Source of the DNA: an uncultured bacterium
Lineage (GTDB): Bacteria > Planctomycetota > Phycisphaerae > Phycisphaerales > SM1A02
DNA length: 5,583 bases
Assembly: GCA_903938205.1 (NCBI GenBank)
Contig: CAJACJ010000147.1
Coordinates: 1 to 5,583 of the forward strand
Direction of reading: 5' to 3'
The notes below the pieces were generated by a model that ran no database searches, was not told the origin of the DNA, and was given only the letters and a program-made list of their open reading frames with translations. Positions within the stretch are counted from its first letter, which is position 1; the number at the start of each line of letters is the position of its first letter. Made by a program: the position numbers and the translations under genes. Positions 5,510 to 5,583 of the stretch are shown here, piece by piece.

Positions 5510-5538
5510 ACTATAGCACAGAACACGGTTTTTTGCAG
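5510..5538 (-). promoter_or_regulatory. Probable rplU promoter with extended -10
   Basis: The minus strand reads TGTGCTATAGT at 5520-5510: a TATAGT -10 hexamer (5515-5510) preceded by TG one base upstream, the extended -10 arrangement. The -35 region is weak (TGCAAA or CTGCAA near 5538-5532), which extended -10 promoters tolerate. Transcription would start near 5503, giving a leader of about 29 nt that carries the ribosome-binding site. Confidence 0.6.
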
Positions 5539-5583
5539 TGGCTGGTTCAACATAATCCACGCCCGCAACTCATCGGCAAATCG

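Noticed and set aside
5171..5560. 129-residue open frame on the minus strand overlapping rplU
   Set aside because: It is out of frame with the unmistakable L21 protein and spans its promoter and ribosome-binding site.

Overview
The window reads as chromosomal housekeeping DNA from a bacterium of moderate GC content. No phage, IS, CRISPR or plasmid signature is visible. Three things point, by inference only, to the Planctomycetota or a neighbouring phylum. One is a DUF2617-like protein of the long 'HPEFF...RTQSMF' type. Another is a Memo-family AmrB with an extra N-terminal domain. The third is the scarcity of clear Shine-Dalgarno sites upstream of most genes, together with Ser/Thr/Ala-rich low-complexity inserts.

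Layout, left to right. Positions 1-54 (+) may be the tail of an upstream gene ending in a Lys-Asp repeat. Positions 195-1424 (+) encode AmrB, the Memo-like component of the AmmeMemoRadiSam system. A convergent intergenic region of about 220 nt follows and holds a strong minus-strand intrinsic terminator. The rest is on the minus strand. Read in the direction of transcription from the right edge, it contains rplU (ribosomal protein bL21), rnpB (the catalytic RNA of RNase P, class A) with its own terminator, a DUF2617-like protein of unknown function with a probable terminator, a ten-helix EamA/DMT-type transporter, and a family 4-like uracil-DNA glycosylase with a long disordered N-terminal linker.

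The genes do not form one pathway. rplU and rnpB share a theme (translation and tRNA maturation), lie only about 73 nt apart, and are separated by a long imperfect hairpin, so they may be co-transcribed and then processed. The transporter and glycosylase genes are 54 to 138 nt apart, depending on the glycosylase start, with no terminator seen between them, and may share a transcript that ends at the terminator at 1484-1524.

I did not find a clear new multi-gene system. The points most worth a second look are the rplU-rnpB junction, where the leader can pair with helix P3 of RNase P RNA, and the glycosylase, which has Thr at the position of one of the four expected Fe-S cysteines. Less striking are a three-armed inverted repeat overlapping the glycosylase terminator and the uncertain translation starts of several genes.
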